Of a DNA stretch of 64,000 nucleotides, positions 62,569 to 64,000 are shown one piece after another; within the stretch, counting starts at the first letter, position 1; each line of letters opens with the position of its first letter. Both the position numbers and the translations under genes were made by a program. The notes under the pieces were generated by a model that was not told the origin of the DNA, did no database searches, and saw only the letters and a list, made by a program, of their open reading frames with translations. Source of the stretch: Roseibium suaedae (lineage in GTDB: Bacteria; Pseudomonadota; Alphaproteobacteria; Rhizobiales; Stappiaceae). Where the stretch lies: assembly GCF_900142725.1 (NCBI RefSeq), contig NZ_FRBW01000001.1, positions 1-64,000 of the forward strand, written 5' to 3'.

Positions 62569-64000
62569 ATGCCTGAATTGGCCACTGTCCCGTTCCCGTT
62601 TTCACCTGTGTCATGTGCATTTTCCCGGCAGACTGGTATCCGCCGCAGCCCGCTGGTTCTGGCGCTTCTTTCCAGCTCCGCCCTTCTGTTTCCGGTTCAG
62701 GTTCATGCCCAGCAGGCCAATGCTGGGGCGGAAGCTACGGAGCTGACGGAAATCGTTGTGGAAGGTGCCACTGACAGCGCAAGCGGACCGGACAAGTCCA
62801 TCGTTGCGGGCAGAACGCTTGCCGGCAGCAAGACGGACACGGCCGTGGAGGACATATCTGCGTCGGTTTCCGTTATCACTCAGGCCGAGATGGAGCGACG
62901 GGGAACGCAAAATCTGGATGAGGTTCTGGCTTACACGTCCAGCGTTTCTGCCGATGAATATGGCTCTGATGACCGCTACGACTGGGTGCGCATCCGTGGC
63001 TTCTATCAGACCAGCACCGGCTCCTATCTTGATGGTCTGCCCATGCGGATTTCCGGATTTACGGGCAGCAGGGTCGAGCCCTATGGACTGCAGCGGGTGG
63101 AAGTTCTCAAGGGGTCGACGTCAACGCTCTTCGGTCTCAATGCGCCGGGAGGCCTCATAAACTCCATCTCCAAACGGCCGCAGGCGGTGAAGCATGGTGA
63201 GGTCTACACTACGCTGGGTGACGAGCATGTGGAGTTCGGGACGGATTTTGGCGGGCCGATTGATGACCAGGGGATCTGGTCCTATCGGATCACATCCAAA
63301 TGGCAGGATGGGAACAACGGTGCGGACCATACCGAAGACGACCGCTTCTATATTGCCCCGGCTTTGACCTGGGCGCCGACGGATGCGACCTCTCTGACCC
63401 TTTTGCCGAGCTACAACAAGCGGGACGGCAATACTGCGCATGGCATTCCCTATGGATCGGGGATTGATCCGAAGACCTATCTTGGCGAGCCCGAGTTCGA
63501 GGCGATGGATACGATCGAGAAGAACATCGGCTATGCCTTTAGCCATGACTTCGGCAATGGGCTGCAGTTCCGTCAGAACGCCCGCTACACCGATCTCGAT
63601 CTGACCTATGAGTCTGTGTATGGAGCCACGGCCGATCCGTCGGTCTCCCGCAGTGCCTGGGCGGTCTATGGCAACTCCCGCCGTTTCGTGATCGACAACC
63701 AGCTGCAATATGACGTCAGCTTTGGCCGGTTCGACAGCCGCTCGCTTGCCGGTATGGATTTCAGCTACAATGATACGGACGAGCATCGCGTCTTTGGCTC
63801 GGCGTCCGGCATCAACATCTACAATCCGGTTTACTGCGGTTTGTCCTGTCTCACGCTGCCGGCGGGATACGACTGGAACCAGCAGGAAACGGCACGCGGT
63901 TTCTATCTCCAGGAAGAGCTGACCTTTGACGACCGCTGGATCCTGACCCTTGGCGGCCGTTTCGACAGTGTGACAACAGAGTCCGCCTTCCCGGATTCAG
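62569..64000 (+). CDS. TonB-dependent siderophore-type outer-membrane receptor (5' part, runs off the window)
   Basis: The frame opens at ATG 62569 behind GAGAGG and is still open at 64000, giving at least 477 residues. A signal peptide with a long basic N-region ends near VQVHAQQA. A TonB-box-like ELTEIVVEG follows, then the plug domain: DISASVSVITQAEMERRGTQ, DWVRIRGFYQTSTGSYLDGL and GLQRVEVLKGSTSTLFG-type NAPGGLINSISKRP. Then come beta-barrel strands with alternating aromatics (FRQNARYTDLDLTYESVYG). These are features of siderophore receptors. It probably imports a ferric siderophore across the outer membrane with TonB energy. The ligand is unknown. Confidence 0.92.
   Translation, partial: MPELATVPFPFSPVSCAFSRQTGIRRSPLVLALLSSSALLFPVQVHAQQANAGAEATELTEIVVEGATDSASGPDKSIVAGRTLAGSKTDTAVEDISASVSVITQAEMERRGTQNLDEVLAYTSSVSADEYGSDDRYDWVRIRGFYQTSTGSYLDGLPMRISGFTGSRVEPYGLQRVEVLKGSTSTLFGLNAPGGLINSISKRPQAVKHGEVYTTLGDEHVEFGTDFGGPIDDQGIWSYRITSKWQDGNNGADHTEDDRFYIAPALTWAPTDATSLTLLPSYNKRDGNTAHGIPYGSGIDPKTYLGEPEFEAMDTIEKNIGYAFSHDFGNGLQFRQNARYTDLDLTYESVYGATADPSVSRSAWAVYGNSRRFVIDNQLQYDVSFGRFDSRSLAGMDFSYNDTDEHRVFGSASGINIYNPVYCGLSCLTLPAGYDWNQQETARGFYLQEELTFDDRWILTLGGRFDSVTTESAFPDS

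Overview
The window looks like chromosomal DNA of a metabolically versatile, GC-rich alphaproteobacterium, probably marine and plausibly of the Stappiaceae/Roseibium-Labrenzia or a related group. This rests on the many TRAP and ABC uptake systems, ROK/LacI/LysR/MarR control of catabolic operons, short ATGA/TGATG gene overlaps and the gene content. The taxonomic placement is an inference. I see no phage, insertion sequence, CRISPR array or rRNA. The first nine bases look like the 3' end of an initiator tRNA.

Layout. (1) 1-2.8 kb: tRNA end, two terminators, and an aromatic-ring flavin hydroxylase divergent from a MarR regulator, with paired operator-like sites between them. (2) 2.8-11 kb: a TRAP transporter (dctQMP), a LysR-type regulator with two helix-turn-helix domains, then four genes: GalB-like hydratase, VOC-type extradiol dioxygenase, GalC-like aldolase and GalD-like tautomerase. 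Together they form a meta-cleavage route through 4-oxalomesaconate. (3) 11-24 kb: an aryl-CoA pathway with two SDR enzymes, an FAH-family hydrolase, a cupin, a RidA protein, a thioesterase, a fused flavin monooxygenase/old-yellow-enzyme protein of the 2-aminobenzoyl-CoA (or salicylyl-CoA) type, a MarR regulator, a five-gene Liv-type ABC importer and an aryl-CoA ligase. (4) 24-32.5 kb: a four-carbon acid sugar (threonate/erythronate) operon, otnI-otnC-otnK-ltnD, with a fused TRAP permease, its binding protein and a divergent LacI regulator. (5) 32.5-35.2 kb: preA-preT, reductive pyrimidine catabolism.

(6) 35.7-40.1 kb: a coupled run xylR (ROK) - di-haem c-type enzyme - CRTAC1-like FG-GAP protein. 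(7) 40.3-46.5 kb: the divergent D-xylose operon xylF-xylH-xylG-xylB-xylA, with strong hairpins between some genes. (8) 46.6-50.6 kb: otsB - GH15 hydrolase - otsA (trehalose). (9) 50.7-57.7 kb: class V aminotransferase, N-formylglutamate amidohydrolase-like protein, FAD amine oxidase, glutaryl-CoA dehydrogenase with a divergent LysR regulator, and a lipid kinase. (10) 57.8-62.2 kb: a glycan locus with adjacent GT10 and GT11 fucosyltransferase-like genes, a GT2 and a GT4 enzyme and a small exported protein. (11) 62.6 kb to the end: the first part of a TonB-dependent siderophore-type receptor.

Most units are self-contained catabolic modules in which importer, enzymes and regulator sit side by side. 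The aromatic modules in regions 2 and 3 are the least conventional part. Region 2 pairs a VOC-family ring-cleavage enzyme with the gallate lower pathway. Region 3 replaces the expected CoA-dependent beta-oxidation genes with thioesterase, RidA, cupin and FAH-type genes.
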